58,681 nt of DNA from the IMG/VR virus record IMGVR_UViG_3300023174_000189, positions 1-58,681 of that record. One strand, 5' to 3'. The notes below the pieces were generated by a model. It saw nothing but the letters and a program-made list of their open reading frames with translations. It made no database searches and had not been told where the DNA came from. Shown here one piece after another: positions 44,622 through 52,660 of the stretch (the first letter of the stretch is position 1; the number at the start of each line of letters is the position of its first letter). The position numbers and the translations under genes are program-made. Origin of the DNA: a virus.

Positions 44622-45164
44622 CTACCTACACTTATCCATATACTTCTCATATAATGAAATATATTTAGACTCTTGTCCTTTCTTTTTACTCTTCCTATAT
44701 TTATTTATCTCTGTTTCTAATAATAAACACCCTGCCTCAGACATAGATTTACTCTTACTCTCTTCTTGTTCTTTTTGCTTTTCATATTCTTGGTCTTGCT
44801 TTTCTCTTTCTTCCCTTGCTCTTTGCCTCATTTTTTTATCTTGTATTTTCTTCTCCTCATCAAATTTTTCTTGGAGAATCCGTTTCTTCTCTCTTAAAGC
44901 GTTCAAATCAAAAGGATATTGTTGTATTATATTAGAATATTGCTTATTTATGTCTCTCGTACAACCAAGTTCTCCCAAAGAATCATCTCTTGAACCGTAA
45001 TATTCTTTACACTCTTCTAGAGCATCTACCCTTTTTTGCAAATCAGCTTTCCAAATAGTCTCAGCCTTGTCTAATTCTTCTGTTACCGAAATTAACTGTT
45101 CTTCTAAAGGTTCTTGGCAATATCCCCATGATAACAAACATAATACAAAAAATAAAACTTTCAT
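44622..45164 (-). CDS. Secreted coiled-coil protein
   Basis: 180 residues, with signal peptide MKVLFFVLCLLSWGYC before QEPLEEQ. A cysteine sits at the end of the hydrophobic run, but SWGYC is not a good lipobox. The mature part is one long Glu/Lys/Gln-rich helix (~85-135), with cysteines at CKEYYG, LGCTRD, AGCLL and the C-terminus DKCR. SD AAAGGAG. Periplasmic location inferred; a cell-envelope role is possible. Confidence 0.65.
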   Translation of the reverse strand: MKVLFFVLCLLSWGYCQEPLEEQLISVTEELDKAETIWKADLQKRVDALEECKEYYGSRDDSLGELGCTRDINKQYSNIIQQYPFDLNALREKKRILQEKFDEEKKIQDKKMRQRAREEREKQDQEYEKQKEQEESKSKSMSEAGCLLLETEINKYRKSKKKGQESKYISLYEKYMDKCR

Positions 45165-45237
45165 TCTAAAACTCCTTTTATATTACATATACCAATATCT
45201 AGCACTTTCTTCTTAATAATTTTTTTAATCTTTACTC

Positions 45238-45297
45238 TTGACATTTATCCTCTTTGTGTGTATTGTGGATTATACAAACACACTAACTATCACAAAG
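45238..45297 (+). promoter_or_regulatory. Promoter and SD-sequestering stem of the restriction-modification gene
   Basis: TTGACA (45238-45243), 17-nt spacer, TATTGT (45261-45266). CTTTGTG (45252-45258), lying between -35 and -10, pairs perfectly with CACAAAG (45291-45297), which overlaps the SD AAAGGA. An imperfect dyad GTGTGTAT...ATACAAACACAC (45256-45283) over the -10 could be an operator. Local transcripts lack the left arm; read-through would be silent. Confidence 0.6.
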
Positions 45298-45304
45298 GAC
45301 AGAT

Positions 45305-48300
45305 ATGTTAAACAATTATCTTAAAGACTTGCAAACAAGACAAGCACAAAATGGCTCAGAATACTCTTATAGAGCAGACTTAAGACAAATCCTAAAAGGT
45401 TTAAGTATCACTGACGAACCTAAAGGTAAGAAAAAAGATAAAGTCGATATGGAAGTTTTTACTCCCGAAGGTCTTGTCTCTTTCTATATTGAAACTAAAG
45501 ACTTAGGCGAAGACCTCAGCCATAAGAAACATCAAGATCAATTCAATAGATACAAGTCCGCATACAAAAAACTCGTTATCACAAATTTTCTCGACTTTGA
45601 ATTTTATCGTGATGGTGTCTTACTAGGTAAATGCACTCTTGCCGATCTTAAATCATTCACAGGCAGTCAAGCTGACTTCGATCAATTCAATAACTTTATT
45701 GATGATTTTAAGAATGATTGTATCCAATTCACTAATCCTATCTTACTCGCTAAAAAACTCGCTGAGAAAACTAAATTCCTAAAGAATGAGATTTTTACAA
45801 CTCTTGAAAAAGATGATGCTGAAATTGCTTTAGGCAGTAAAAAGAATTTTAAACTCGTTGCCTATCGTAATGAATTTAAAAAAATGCTCCTCAATGATAT
45901 TGATAACGATCAATTCGCTGATCTCTATGCTCAAACAATCACCTATGGTTTATTTGCTAGTAGATACTATTCTTTTCAAAAAGATTCTAAAGCTACTTTT
46001 AAACGATCCGATGCCTCTGATCTTATCCCTAATACAAATCCTTTATTAAAGCAATTCTTTGATTCTATTAGTAGAGATAGTAAATCTTCTTCTTTAGGTA
46101 AAAATATCACTATTCATTTAGATGGAATTACTACTATCCTAGCTAATGCGGACATGACCCAAATTATTCAAAATTTGAAATTAGCTAACAATGATATTGT
46201 TATTCACTTCTATGAAACCTTCCTAGAACATTATGACCCAGCATTAAGGGCAAGTATGGGTGTATGGTATACTCCTGTTGAAGTAGTGGATTATATTGTT
46301 AAAGGTGTAGATAGTATTCTCAAGGACAAGTTTTCTATCAAAGATGGTATTTCATCTAGAGAAACACAAGACTTCTCATTTATTAGAAAAACTAAAGTTA
46401 AAGGTGGTGAGAAGACTGAGGAGGTAACTAAAAAGGGGGTACATAAAGTTCAAATCTTAGACCCAGCTACAGGCACAGGTAATTTCTTAAATTCCACTAT
46501 CAATTACATTAAGTCTAATTTTAAACACCCTACCTTATGGAAGGAGTATGTTAATAATCACTTGATCCCTAGATTAAATGGTTTTGAGTTAATGATGCCT
46601 TCTTATGTTATGGCACACATGAAGATGTATGAATTGTTAAAAGACTCTTTAGATGATAATCTATCTAATAGGTTTAATGTATATTTAACAAACACCTTAA
46701 ATGGTGGTGTTGTCTTAGAAGAAGAGAATGTTTTATCTGTGAGTGATTTAATACATCAGTTAAATGAAGAAGCATTAGGAGCTAATAGAGTAAGACAAGA
46801 ACAACCTGTGATGGTGATCATGGGCAACCCACCTTATAATAGTGCAAGTAAGAATCAAGGTGAGTTTATTACTGATCTTATGGAAGACTATCAAGATGTG
46901 AGTAAAAATACAGGAATTACTTTAAATGATGACTATATTAAATTTATTAGATATGGACAACACCTCATCGACCAAAATAATAGTGGGGTTTTAGCTTATA
47001 TTTCTAATAATAGCTTCCTTAAAGGAATCTCTATGGGGAAAATGAGAAAATCACTATTGAAGACTTTTGATGAAATTTATGTCCTTAATTTATATGGTCG
47101 CCCTATTGATGATAATATTTTTAAAAGTATCAAACAACAAGTTTGTATCACTTTCTTTGTTAAGACAAACAAGAAAGAACAAAACGAATTAGGTAAAGTC
47201 TTTTACTTTGAAATTAAAGGAGATAGACAACCTAAGTTGGACTATCTTGAAAAAAACACGGTGAATAATGATTTTAAAGAAATTGCTTTGATTGAACCTG
47301 AATATTACTTCATCCCACAAGACACTAGTATCCTTGAAGTATACAATAAAGACAGCTTCCGTTTAGATTCTATTTTCAAGTTTAAATCTAATGGTGTTTT
47401 AACAGGTTGTGATAGCTTACTAATAGATACTGATTTAGGGAGATTAGAAAATAAATTAAAAAATTATTTTGCTACAAATAAAAAAAAGGGAGTTTCTTCA
47501 ACAGATGACGGTCACTTTAAAAAAGTAAACTATAGAAATTTTGATACAAGACACTATTTTGATAGTGCTTTATCGAGTGCTAGAAAAGAAGAATTGGTCA
47601 AACATTCATTAGCATCAAAACAAATCTTCTTATCATACAAATCTTATTGTCGTGACAAGTTTGACTTCAAACATATCTTATTAACAAATAGGACTCCAGA
47701 CTATAACTTTTTGGGGGCATCGGCAGGATCAATCCATTGCTCTCCTCTCTATCAATACCACGAAGGAAACACTGTTTTAGGCACAGAACCATACCAAACC
47801 TCTAACTTCACTCAAGACTTCCTAGACCAAATCTCCCTCAAAATCGGTAAACTCTTTAATGATAACCCCACCGATGATACTACTTTCTCTTCCCTCGATG
47901 CTATGGATTACATCTATGGCTACCTTAATGATAAATCCTACACCACTACCTATAACCAATTCCTTAAATCTAACTACCCCAAAGTCCCTTTCCCCACTGA
48001 CCTTAACCACTTTGAAACCTATAGATTAAAAGGTGAAACCCTTAGAACTATCCACCTCGATGACTCTACAATAGACCCCACCTCTAACTTCACCGCTAAA
48101 AGCAACACTATCTCTAAGGTCTCTTTCGACCCCACTGATAATAAACTCTACTTTAACAAGACTAGCTACTTCGATAATATCACTAATGATATGTGGAATT
48201 TCAAAATAGGTGCTAGTCAACCACTTAAAAACTGGCTCGAAGCTAGAAAAGATGATGACTTAACTGAGAGTAGTGTTGATGAATTTCTAAATGTTATCTT

Positions 48301-48322
48301 TAAAGTAAGAAACTCTATCTAG
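45305..48322 (+). CDS. Type IIG-like restriction-modification enzyme (nuclease + N6-adenine methyltransferase)
   Basis: 1005 residues. N-terminal nuclease: Asp48 and IETKDL (Glu63-x-Lys65) form a PD-(D/E)xK site. Methyltransferase: ILDPATGTGNFL motif I near residue 386 and VIMGNPPYNSA (catalytic NPPY) near 510, as in gamma-class adenine methyltransferases. Residues ~680-1000 probably form the target-recognition domain. It resembles the nuclease and methyltransferase parts of type ISP enzymes, but lacks a helicase. No separate methylase gene is nearby, so self-modification is expected. A phage could use it against competing DNA. From ~47700 on, the coding strand becomes very C-rich. Confidence 0.85.
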   Translation: MLNNYLKDLQTRQAQNGSEYSYRADLRQILKGLSITDEPKGKKKDKVDMEVFTPEGLVSFYIETKDLGEDLSHKKHQDQFNRYKSAYKKLVITNFLDFEFYRDGVLLGKCTLADLKSFTGSQADFDQFNNFIDDFKNDCIQFTNPILLAKKLAEKTKFLKNEIFTTLEKDDAEIALGSKKNFKLVAYRNEFKKMLLNDIDNDQFADLYAQTITYGLFASRYYSFQKDSKATFKRSDASDLIPNTNPLLKQFFDSISRDSKSSSLGKNITIHLDGITTILANADMTQIIQNLKLANNDIVIHFYETFLEHYDPALRASMGVWYTPVEVVDYIVKGVDSILKDKFSIKDGISSRETQDFSFIRKTKVKGGEKTEEVTKKGVHKVQILDPATGTGNFLNSTINYIKSNFKHPTLWKEYVNNHLIPRLNGFELMMPSYVMAHMKMYELLKDSLDDNLSNRFNVYLTNTLNGGVVLEEENVLSVSDLIHQLNEEALGANRVRQEQPVMVIMGNPPYNSASKNQGEFITDLMEDYQDVSKNTGITLNDDYIKFIRYGQHLIDQNNSGVLAYISNNSFLKGISMGKMRKSLLKTFDEIYVLNLYGRPIDDNIFKSIKQQVCITFFVKTNKKEQNELGKVFYFEIKGDRQPKLDYLEKNTVNNDFKEIALIEPEYYFIPQDTSILEVYNKDSFRLDSIFKFKSNGVLTGCDSLLIDTDLGRLENKLKNYFATNKKKGVSSTDDGHFKKVNYRNFDTRHYFDSALSSARKEELVKHSLASKQIFLSYKSYCRDKFDFKHILLTNRTPDYNFLGASAGSIHCSPLYQYHEGNTVLGTEPYQTSNFTQDFLDQISLKIGKLFNDNPTDDTTFSSLDAMDYIYGYLNDKSYTTTYNQFLKSNYPKVPFPTDLNHFETYRLKGETLRTIHLDDSTIDPTSNFTAKSNTISKVSFDPTDNKLYFNKTSYFDNITNDMWNFKIGASQPLKNWLEARKDDDLTESSVDEFLNVIFKVRNSI

Positions 48323-48517
48323 AGAACTTATCTATATCTCCTTGTTTTTATACAAACCATCGCCAAAATCTATAAAATCAACTTTGAAGATAAACACCTT
48401 CACCACCTCTTCCAAAAAACTGCCTCTTCCCTACCATCAGAAGATGCCACTATCAAAGACCTAGACTTCTCCGTCCTTAATCAAACATGGGACTTTATCT
48501 CTAATACCTATTATTAA
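48323..48517 (+). pseudogene. 3' remnant of a paralog of the 783-residue protein
   Basis: Directly after the TAG stop of the restriction gene the same frame continues open to TAA at 48515-48517, without any ATG, GTG or TTG start. It encodes IQTIAKI, a diverged middle and IKDLDFSVLNQTWDFISN, matching the C-terminus of the 41819 protein (VQTIARI ... IREVDFAILDQVWDGIN). I read it as the tail of a lost third paralog, left when the cargo arrived. It overlaps the 3' end of the opposite gene by 17 bp. Confidence 0.7.
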
Positions 48518-49808
48518 GCTCTATCCTAAATCCTACCTTCTCATCCCCCATTCCTATATCTTCCACTATATTTATCTTTACTATTTCACCCACCATCCCC
48601 TTTATCTCCCTCCCCACTGACTCCCCCCGACCCCGACTACGACACCTTATCTCTAATACTACCTCCCACTTCCCACTACGACTAAAATCCACCACCATAT
48701 CCACCACCCTCTTCAATACCACATACGACTTCCCCACTATTACTTCATCTCCTCCCTTTACAAAATATATATCATCTACATCCCCACCTATAACCTCATC
48801 TTCACACCCATCATAATCCCTATACCCATTCATCACCTCCTTCTCTCCTACACACCTATCATATATGTCCATCACACCATCCCCATCATTATCCAAATCA
48901 GGACACCCATCCTCATCTAAATACCCATCCTTATCTTCACTATCCCCCTCACACCTATCCACACTATCCATCACCCCATCTCCATCCTTATCTCTCTTTA
49001 TAACCACCCCACCCTCTACTCCCACCACACCCCTATAACTTACACTCCCTATCCCACCTGTAAACCCTTGACCCACCCCCACTATTAACCACCCATCATA
49101 CCTAAACCCTATTATCCCATCTATAACATCCCCTAAACCCCCACTATATTTTACCTCCCCCTTTATATCCCACACCCCCATAACCTTATATACAACCCCC
49201 AACCCCACTATCATACCATTACCAAAATAATTAGTCTTCACCTCACCCTTATTTACTACACCTCCACCATCCTTATATCCTATATTTATAACCCACCTCA
49301 CATCCTTTAACTTCCATATACTATCTCCACTTATTAACACCCTATATATATTACTATATACTCCACTATCTGTAGGTACACTTATAACCACTGATAATCC
49401 TATATCCACTCCTAATATACTATACACCCTCAACTTAGGCATCACCCTTATATTATCTCCACCACTCTTATAACTTATAACCCCACCTCTATCACCTGTT
49501 ATATAATTATATCCCACACTCCCACCTATACTTAACCTCCCTCCTATTAATCCATATGTCCCACCTATGTTAACCTGATTGTAATTCTTTATTAAGGCTA
49601 TATTACTATAACTGTCCACTAAAGCATCTCGACTATAATTCATACTCACATTATAATCTAACTCACCCCCACCTAGAACTTTACCACTATCTAATGAATA
49701 TATCTTATACCTGTCTACACTCATCTGACTCGTCTGTATATCCTGTCCATATATATTACTACACCATACTACTATACTTATAAGTATAACTACTAGACTT
49801 CTTATCAT
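48501..49808 (-). CDS. OmpA-like outer-membrane protein with TSP3 calcium repeats
   Basis: 435 residues. Signal peptide MIRSLVVILISIVVWCSNIYG, cleavage before QDIQ. Residues ~22-275 alternate polar and hydrophobic residues as in an outer-membrane beta-barrel. Residues ~283-345 contain two thrombospondin-type-3 calcium repeats (DKDGDGVMDSVDRC, DNDGDGVMDIYDRC). The last ~85 residues resemble a shortened OmpA domain but lack a clear peptidoglycan-binding signature (IRCRSRGRGESVGRE). SD AGGAG, not covered by a stem, unlike many genes here. The sense strand almost lacks C. Probably of host origin and possibly expressed to alter the host surface; inferred. Confidence 0.8.
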   Translation of the reverse strand: MIRSLVVILISIVVWCSNIYGQDIQTSQMSVDRYKIYSLDSGKVLGGGELDYNVSMNYSRDALVDSYSNIALIKNYNQVNIGGTYGLIGGRLSIGGSVGYNYITGDRGGVISYKSGGDNIRVMPKLRVYSILGVDIGLSVVISVPTDSGVYSNIYRVLISGDSIWKLKDVRWVINIGYKDGGGVVNKGEVKTNYFGNGMIVGLGVVYKVMGVWDIKGEVKYSGGLGDVIDGIIGFRYDGWLIVGVGQGFTGGIGSVSYRGVVGVEGGVVIKRDKDGDGVMDSVDRCEGDSEDKDGYLDEDGCPDLDNDGDGVMDIYDRCVGEKEVMNGYRDYDGCEDEVIGGDVDDIYFVKGGDEVIVGKSYVVLKRVVDMVVDFSRSGKWEVVLEIRCRSRGRGESVGREIKGMVGEIVKINIVEDIGMGDEKVGFRIELNNRY

Positions 49809-50015
49809 TTTATCACTTCTCCTATATGTTCTTATATAATCCTATAACCCTATAATCTTTCACCTTATAAATAATTAACCCCCTTTCATTTCCACCCCAA
49901 AAATTTTCACCCAAAACTAATTTTCACTTTCACTTTTTACAACTCTCAAAAAAACAAGCCCCCCCTTATATAACCCCCCCCCTCTGGAGAGATACCCTTA
50001 TAAATCCCCACCCTA

Positions 50016-50073
50016 TATAAACACCACCCTATACATATATATATCTTATATCTTATAAACACCACCCTATACA
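50016..50073. repeat. Direct repeat of 20 bp, two copies
   Basis: TATAAACACCACCCTATACA occurs identically at 50016-50035 and 50054-50073 (offset 38 bp). A shorter related piece (CCCCACCCTATA) lies just to the left. Confidence 0.85.
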
Positions 50074-50110
50074 CGCAGATGTGTAGGTGGGGGGATATAA
50101 GATATATATA
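50036..50110. repeat. Long two-part inverted repeat (cruciform-capable)
   Basis: Outer arms of 17 bp are perfect: 50036-50052 against 50094-50110 (TATATATATCTTATATC and its complement). Inside, CCACC (50062-50066) and TACAC (50070-50074) pair with GTGTA (50081-50085) and GGTGG (50086-50090) across a 6-nt loop, with one 3-nt bulge. Confidence 0.85.
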
Positions 50111-50246
50111 AACCCTAGTTAAACTATAGTTTCATTTTCGGAATGTCATTTTCATTACGGACTCAATATGGCTTTTTTGACCCCTGACCCCCCTAAGTCC
50201 TACTTTTTAATGCAGTTCTACAGAGGTTGGGGTAAACCTTGTGAAA

Positions 50247-50696
50247 TTAGGACATTTTATCTATATAGTCTTGTATATCCTCTATATACTCATCTATGTC
50301 TTTATCCCCACTATACCATAAAAGACGAATAAAGCTCAGTACTAGATTACAGATGCTTATCTTAGGATTAAGGCTTAACTCAAATCTCTTTTTTTGATTT
50401 GCCATAACATCTACAATTAACTCAATAGCCGATAAAGTCATATTATTGTCGTAAAATCTCATAGAGGACATGATTTGATTTTTTGTAGGACTTGTTATTC
50501 CGAATTGGTCGTTTTTCATATATGTGCAAATAGACAGATCTTTCTTAAAAAAGAAATTGATCTCATGACTAGATTCTTCTCTTTTAAAACCCAAATCAAC
50601 AAAAAGATCAATCAAAATCTCATTTAATTCTTCAAATGTTTTAGGCTCGTTGCCTACATATTTTATCTCACGATTTTCTTTAATATAATTCGCCAT
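50247..50696 (-). CDS. Small paralogous protein, copy A
   Basis: 149 residues from the ATG at 50696 (SD AAGAGGTGG); a GTG at 50708 is part of that SD. Shares with the next two genes the layout PKTFEELNEILIDLFVDLGF near the N-terminus and NLVLSFIRLLWYS near the C-terminus, and is the most diverged copy. No signal peptide or catalytic motif. Confidence 0.7.
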   Translation of the reverse strand: MANYIKENREIKYVGNEPKTFEELNEILIDLFVDLGFKREESSHEINFFFKKDLSICTYMKNDQFGITSPTKNQIMSSMRFYDNNMTLSAIELIVDVMANQKKRFELSLNPKISICNLVLSFIRLLWYSGDKDIDEYIEDIQDYIDKMS

Positions 50697-50748
50697 CTTA
50701 CTCGCCACCTCTTAAGCATATACTCTCTCTCTAGGCATAGAGAATTTA

Positions 50749-51198
50749 TTAAATACTATATGCACTCTCTAAACTTTTAAACTGAGCATATAACTCCTTG
50801 TGGTCATATTGAAGTTCCCATAATACACGAATATGATCTAAAAGAAAATTTAACAAGCTAATGCTGTCAGGTAGTTTCAATTCAATTAGACAGTCTATGT
50901 CTTTAGAACTTTTTTTCAAGTGTATGCCACTATGTAATCGTAGGGCTATGTTTCTTAAGTTCTCAGGCTTGAGATAAAAAGTAGACCATACTCCTGTATC
51001 TTCCATTACCACAAGAACTTTATGTCCTATCTTATTGGCAAAGCGAACTTGAATATCGGATTTAATAAATTTGTCTTTGTCCTCAGTAAATTTAAGTTCA
51101 ATTAAAGTTTCTTTCAATATAGAAAAAAACTCATCTATTGTAGTAGGCTCATGCCCTTGATAAATGCTTATACCCTTAGGGGTTTTATAAATAGCCAT
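50749..51198 (-). CDS. Small paralogous protein, copy B
   Basis: 149 residues. Starts MAIYKTPKGISIYQG, like copy C (MTIYKTPKGINIYQG), and shares LLNFLLDHIRVLWE near the C-terminus. Alpha/beta composition, no known motif. A 5-bp hairpin covers its SD. The three copies form a tandem array upstream of the OmpA-like gene on the same strand. Confidence 0.75.
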   Translation of the reverse strand: MAIYKTPKGISIYQGHEPTTIDEFFSILKETLIELKFTEDKDKFIKSDIQVRFANKIGHKVLVVMEDTGVWSTFYLKPENLRNIALRLHSGIHLKKSSKDIDCLIELKLPDSISLLNFLLDHIRVLWELQYDHKELYAQFKSLESAYSI

Positions 51199-51205
51199 GT
51201 TAAAA

Positions 51206-51219
51206 TCCTATGGGTAGGA
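51206..51219 (-). promoter_or_regulatory. Tight hairpin over the SD of copy B
   Basis: TCCTA (51206-51210) and TAGGA (51215-51219) pair perfectly with a 4-nt loop. The minus-strand AGGA facing the start at 51198 is the SD. Nearly the same hairpin precedes copy C. Confidence 0.5.
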
Positions 51220-51633
51220 ACTTTGTAGTTGTTTAAATTGTTGAGATAGACTAGGAAGATCATTTTTATGTTGCCATGCTACTCGAATAAAATCTAAAAG
51301 AAAATTCAATAGACTGATATGATCAGGAATGTTTATGTCAATTATTGAGTCTATGTGATTAATGCTAGTGTTTAATCTTATCGCTAGGTTTCTTAAATTC
51401 CCTGCTCTCAGATAAAAGGTTGCCGTTATGAGGTCATTATAGATATTGATAATAACCTTATTTGCTATAATGAGAGAAACTTTAATGTCGCCTTTTACAT
51501 ATATGTCTGTGGGATTCTCAGTAAATTTAAGTTCTATGAGAGATTGTTTCAATATCGTAAAAAACTCATTTATCGTTTTAGGCTCTGTGCCTTGATAAAT
51601 GTTTATACCTTTAGGAGTTTTATAAATTGTCAT
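51208..51633 (-). CDS. Small paralogous protein, copy C
   Basis: 141 residues, closest to copy B: TINEFFTILKQSLIELKFTE and LLNFLLDFIRVAWQ are the conserved blocks. Its stop lies 10 bp before the start of copy B. Function unknown. Tandem duplication followed by divergence is the simplest history. Confidence 0.75.
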   Translation of the reverse strand: MTIYKTPKGINIYQGTEPKTINEFFTILKQSLIELKFTENPTDIYVKGDIKVSLIIANKVIINIYNDLITATFYLRAGNLRNLAIRLNTSINHIDSIIDINIPDHISLLNFLLDFIRVAWQHKNDLPSLSQQFKQLQSSYP

Positions 51634-51639
51634 GTTGAT

Positions 51640-51655
51640 GTCCTATGTCTAGGAC
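51640..51655 (-). promoter_or_regulatory. Tight hairpin over the SD of copy C
   Basis: GTCCTA (51640-51645) and TAGGAC (51650-51655) pair perfectly around TGTC. The SD AGGAC is in the start-proximal arm, 6 nt before the start codon. Upstream TATAATATAA could be the -10, so every transcript would carry the hairpin. Confidence 0.55.
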
Positions 51656-51668
51656 TTATATTATATTA

Positions 51669-52316
51669 TTAACCCATCAATTCAATGCTGTGTTTAAAAT
51701 GCTCATAGGCAAGTTCTTTTACAGCTTGTGCATACACTTGAATTTCATATTGTGAAGCTTTATCAATTCTCAACTGAATAAAGTGCATTAAGCCTTGTAG
51801 TGATGTTGTCCATATACATTCACTATAAGAGGATAAAGGCAAAACGATACGAGCTTGTTCTCTACATACACCAAGTTGTAATAGTTTCTCATAGTTTTCA
51901 AAAGCAAGATCATAAACTTCATTCATAAGTTGAGTAGCTTGTTCTTGGTTTTCAATAGCTCCATGAGAAGATTGTTTATTCTTATCATCTTGATAACGCC
52001 AGGTATCAGGTTTAAATTCGCCATGTCTTAATTCAGTGTATCGACCACTTTGTTCATTCCATGCACAGCCTATTTGATGTTTCATCCACTGCCTAAGCAC
52101 AAAGATCGGTGCTCTTACTCTAAAAGAAATAAAGCAGTGTCTGAATGGGCTTGTATGTTCATGTTGCCATAAGTAGTTTAAGAGCTTTAAATCTCTGTCA
52201 GTAAAATCTTTTGATTCTTTGCCATAAGAAACACGAGCGACATTAACAACTCTAAGGTCATCACCCATACTATCTATAACTTCAACGAATCCGTCATTAA
52301 ACACATCTTTTCTCAT
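51669..52316 (-). CDS. thyX: Flavin-dependent thymidylate synthase ThyX
   Basis: 215 residues. Makes dTMP from dUMP using FAD and methylene-tetrahydrofolate. Characteristic blocks: LWQHEHTSPFRHCFISF near residue 50, then FVLRQWMKHQIGCAWNEQSG, the ThyX signature region, followed by RYTEL; near the C-terminus REQARIVLPLSSYSE. Odd: the canonical RHR of the signature reads KHQ here. SD AAGGGAAG. First gene of a leftward group with the three small paralogs; works with the ribonucleotide reductase to feed phage DNA synthesis. Confidence 0.92.
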   Translation of the reverse strand: MRKDVFNDGFVEVIDSMGDDLRVVNVARVSYGKESKDFTDRDLKLLNYLWQHEHTSPFRHCFISFRVRAPIFVLRQWMKHQIGCAWNEQSGRYTELRHGEFKPDTWRYQDDKNKQSSHGAIENQEQATQLMNEVYDLAFENYEKLLQLGVCREQARIVLPLSSYSECIWTTSLQGLMHFIQLRIDKASQYEIQVYAQAVKELAYEHFKHSIELMG

Positions 52317-52399
52317 TTATATCTTCCCTTGTTTTTGAGATAAATCCTATCTATACTATACATACAATTAAAACGGATTTTAAGATAAATGAGAATAGC

Positions 52400-52660
52400 C
52401 TATATAAAGACATATGCCCACCTATAAATTCTATTCTATAAGACTATATCTATAACCACCTATAAATTCTATCTGTCTATAAAGACTACCTATAAGACTA
52501 TATAGCCACCTATAAATTCTATCTGTCTATAAATTCTATATACTCATCTATAAGACCATATGTCTATATAAGACTATATATGTCTATAAGACTATATAAT
52601 CACCTATAAGAGTATATAATCACTTATAAGAGTATATAAGACTAGATAGATAAGATTAGA
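52400..52660. repeat. Iteron-like AT-rich tandem repeats
   Basis: About 260 bp of degenerate repeats built from CCACCTATAAATTCTAT (near 52418, 52456, 52506) and CTATAAGACTATAT units (five or more from 52436 to 52650). A 28-bp stretch is identical at 52456-52483 and 52506-52533 (offset 50). No coding frame. Looks like an iteron or protein-binding array, possibly linked to replication. Confidence 0.7.

Larger units (their letters stand above)
49809..50246. other. Gene-free region with extreme strand asymmetry and a large cruciform
   Basis: About 440 bp without a convincing gene. The left two thirds are C-rich and G-poor on the + strand, with C-runs of seven or more near 49959-49982. It contains 20-bp direct repeats and a two-part inverted repeat (separate entries). 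Right of 50120 the composition becomes ordinary. A replication or packaging element is possible, but nothing decisive is visible. Confidence 0.5.

Noticed and set aside
52400-52660. CRISPR array
   Set aside because: Repeats are degenerate, contiguous and lack unique spacers of constant length.
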